A DNA stretch of 64,000 nucleotides, taken from contig CM067312.1 in NCBI GenBank assembly GCA_034231615.1, positions 7,613,747-7,677,746 on the forward strand, read 5' to 3'. The first letter of the stretch is position 1. Each line of letters begins with the position of its first letter. The notes beneath the pieces are model-generated. The model had not been told where the DNA came from and ran no database searches. It saw only the letters and a list, made by a program, of their open reading frames with translations. Both the position numbers and the translations under genes were made by a program. The stretch comes from Meghimatium bilineatum. Taxonomy: Eukaryota; Mollusca; Gastropoda; Stylommatophora; Philomycidae. Below, piece after piece: positions 62,469 to 64,000 of this stretch.

Positions 62469-62640
62469 TCATATGTACACTTCATATATACACTTCATAT
62501 GTACACTTCATATATACACTTCGTATATACACTTCATATATACACTTCATATATACACTTCGTATATACACTTCATATATACACTTCATATGTACTCTTC
62601 ATATATACACTTCGTATATACACTTCGTATATAGCCGTAC
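62468..62640. repeat. 13-bp ACTTCATATATAC array
   Basis: About 13 units of ACTTCATATATAC with ATATGTAC and CGTATATAC variants. It begins exactly where the 19-bp array stops. Confidence 0.95.
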
Positions 62641-62814
62641 AGTATTAGAGCTGAATATACACGCCAACTATATCCGTACAGCTGTGGAGCTGAGAATACT
62701 TGATATACTGTATTACAGCGGTAGATATGAACATATTTCATATATTAATTGCAAAATGAATGAGTTTACTCTGGTCAAGCCGGGTTGGAACCTTTACCAG
62801 TCAGATTAAGACTT

Positions 62815-63843
62815 AAGCGGAGAGAGAGATACCATAAACCAACTTTCTATGACACTACTCTAGTGATAGAGAGAGTGAAAGAGAAAGGAAGAAAGAGCGA
62901 GAAAAATAAAGAGAGAGAGGAAGAAAGAGAGAAAGAAAGAAAGAGAGAAAGAGAGAGAGAAATAAAGAGAGAGAGGGAAAGAAGGAGAGAGAGAAAGAAC
63001 GATAGAAAGAAGAATGAAGGAGAGAAAGAGAAAGAAAGAGAGAGAGAGGGAAAGAAAGAGAGAAGAAAGAGAGAAAGAAAGAGCGAGAGAAAGGAAGAGA
63101 GAAGAAAGAGAGAAAGAAAGAGAAAGAGAAAGGAAGAGAGAAGAAAGAGAGAAAGAAAGAGAAAGAGAGAAAGAGGTAGAGGACGTCTTCATCTTGAGAA
63201 CCAACAAGGGAGTTAGAAGAACGTTATATTGCTGGTTTCACAGTGGAATTGCGTTTTTGCGTCTTCTGGACCAGCACATCCGTTTCGTCATGAAAGAGAG
63301 AACAAGGAAGAGAGCCATAGAACAAAAGGAGGACCACAAAATATATGATAGAGCTTTGAGAGAGAATAAGAAAAAGAATAGAAGGAAAAGAGAAAAAGAA
63401 AGAAATAGAAAACAAAAGAAAAAAAGAGAAAAAACGTGAGAGAAAAAGCAAAAAATAAAGATACAGCTAAAAATAGAGAGAAGGAAAGGAAAAAGAAAAA
63501 AAAACGAGAAAGAGATATAGGAAAGAGAGAAAGAACGAACGGGACAGAGATAGAGAAAGGAAGAACTATATCTCATAGAAGAAGGGAAAAAGCGATAGAA
63601 AAGATAAAGATCGATGGAGGAGAGAAAAAATAGTGAAAGGGTAACAGAAGCAAAGGGAACGAAAGAAAGATAATATATAGAAAGAGAGAGAAATAGAGAT
63701 AAAAAAATAAGAGATACAACGAAAGTGAGAAATAGCTATAGCGTTACAGATAAGAGTGAAACAAAATTAGAGAACGCGAGAGAATATGATAAAGAGAAAG
63801 AAAGAGGAAGCGGTAACAAGGAAAGAGAAACGTAGAGAGGGAA

Positions 63844-63883
<40 letters not shown>

Positions 63884-64000
63884 TGGGAAGAAATTGCGTC
63901 AAGTAAGAGGGTTTAAGACCGATTTTAAATTTGTTAAAAATGAACAAAAAAACCCACAAAAAAGCGATAGATAGACAGAAACAGAGGGAGAAGAGAGTCC
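62815..64000. repeat. Polypurine GAGAAA tract
   Basis: About 1.2 kb of AGAGAA/GAAAGA-rich plus strand, broken by about 120 bp of mixed sequence at 63178-63295 (CACATCCGTTTCGTCATGA near its end). Lys/Arg/Glu-rich frames on the plus strand (143, 141 codons) and Ser/Leu/Phe-rich frames on the minus strand are by-products. It runs to the window edge. Confidence 0.9.

Noticed and set aside
62785-63439. Lys/Arg/Glu-rich 143- and 141-codon frames
   Set aside because: Polypurine tract; two overlapping frames are open for the same trivial reason.

Overview
The window looks like gene-poor, repeat-dominated DNA from an invertebrate animal. A mollusc or a related lophotrochozoan is my best guess, at low confidence, from the mix of non-LTR retrotransposon tails, the SINE body with a GGTCGACCCAG motif, and the many minisatellites. 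I recognise no intact host gene, no functional tRNA or rRNA gene, no operon-like layout and no CRISPR array. Nearly all long open frames run through tandem repeats whose unit is a multiple of three, and they should not be read as genes.

Two kinds of sequence dominate. The first is tandem arrays: more than 40 separate minisatellites and microsatellites with unrelated units of 5 to 60 bp. They cover about 20 kb, roughly a third of the window by rough addition. The largest are at 14215-15660 (18 bp), 19275-20870 (46 bp), 54925-56205 (37 bp), 12205-13140 (46 bp), 48690-49640 (24 bp), 61640-62468 (19 bp) and a polypurine tract from 62815 to the end. Several show higher-order periods of 135, 230, 259, 428 and 592 bp.

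The second is dead transposable elements. There are about 19 non-LTR retrotransposon pieces, almost all C-terminal. The best are at 59423-60407 (reverse transcriptase with intact FADD), 10223-11450 (interrupted by a nested LINE tail with a 9-bp target duplication), and a related opposite-facing pair at 30712-31205 and 33375-34090. There is one full-length but decayed Tc1-type transposase (51978-52963), hAT-like and TTAA-flanked MITEs, tRNA-derived SINEs, a GAA-tailed SINE-like family with a dozen or so copies, and a 50-bp element present three times.

The most interesting theme is that several minisatellites can be traced to transposable-element sequence. At 45507-45718 the unit is the Gly-Asn-Ile-Lys codons of a LINE that continues on both sides. 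At 46032-46420 the array interrupts a reverse transcriptase just after its catalytic box. At 8672-8976 the unit is the last codons and stop of a LINE. At 58043-59122 one SINE carries an array of its tRNA-like A-box head on one side and an array of its tail on the other. Conversely, mobile elements have landed inside existing arrays (53779-54103, 26790-26944).

Region by region: 1-9 kb holds LINE tails and minisatellites. 9-12 kb holds a nested LINE complex. 12-16 kb holds large arrays. 16-18 kb is a cluster of SINE and hAT-like MITEs. 18-23 kb is arrays and an array-bearing MITE. 23-25 kb is pyrimidine-rich unique DNA. 25-29 kb is arrays. 29-35 kb holds the paired LINEs. 36-46 kb holds mixed SINEs, arrays and a 1.2-kb retroposon-like insertion. 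46-59 kb holds arrays, the Tc1 pseudogene and the TTAA MITE. 59-60 kb holds the best reverse transcriptase. 61-64 kb is simple repeats.
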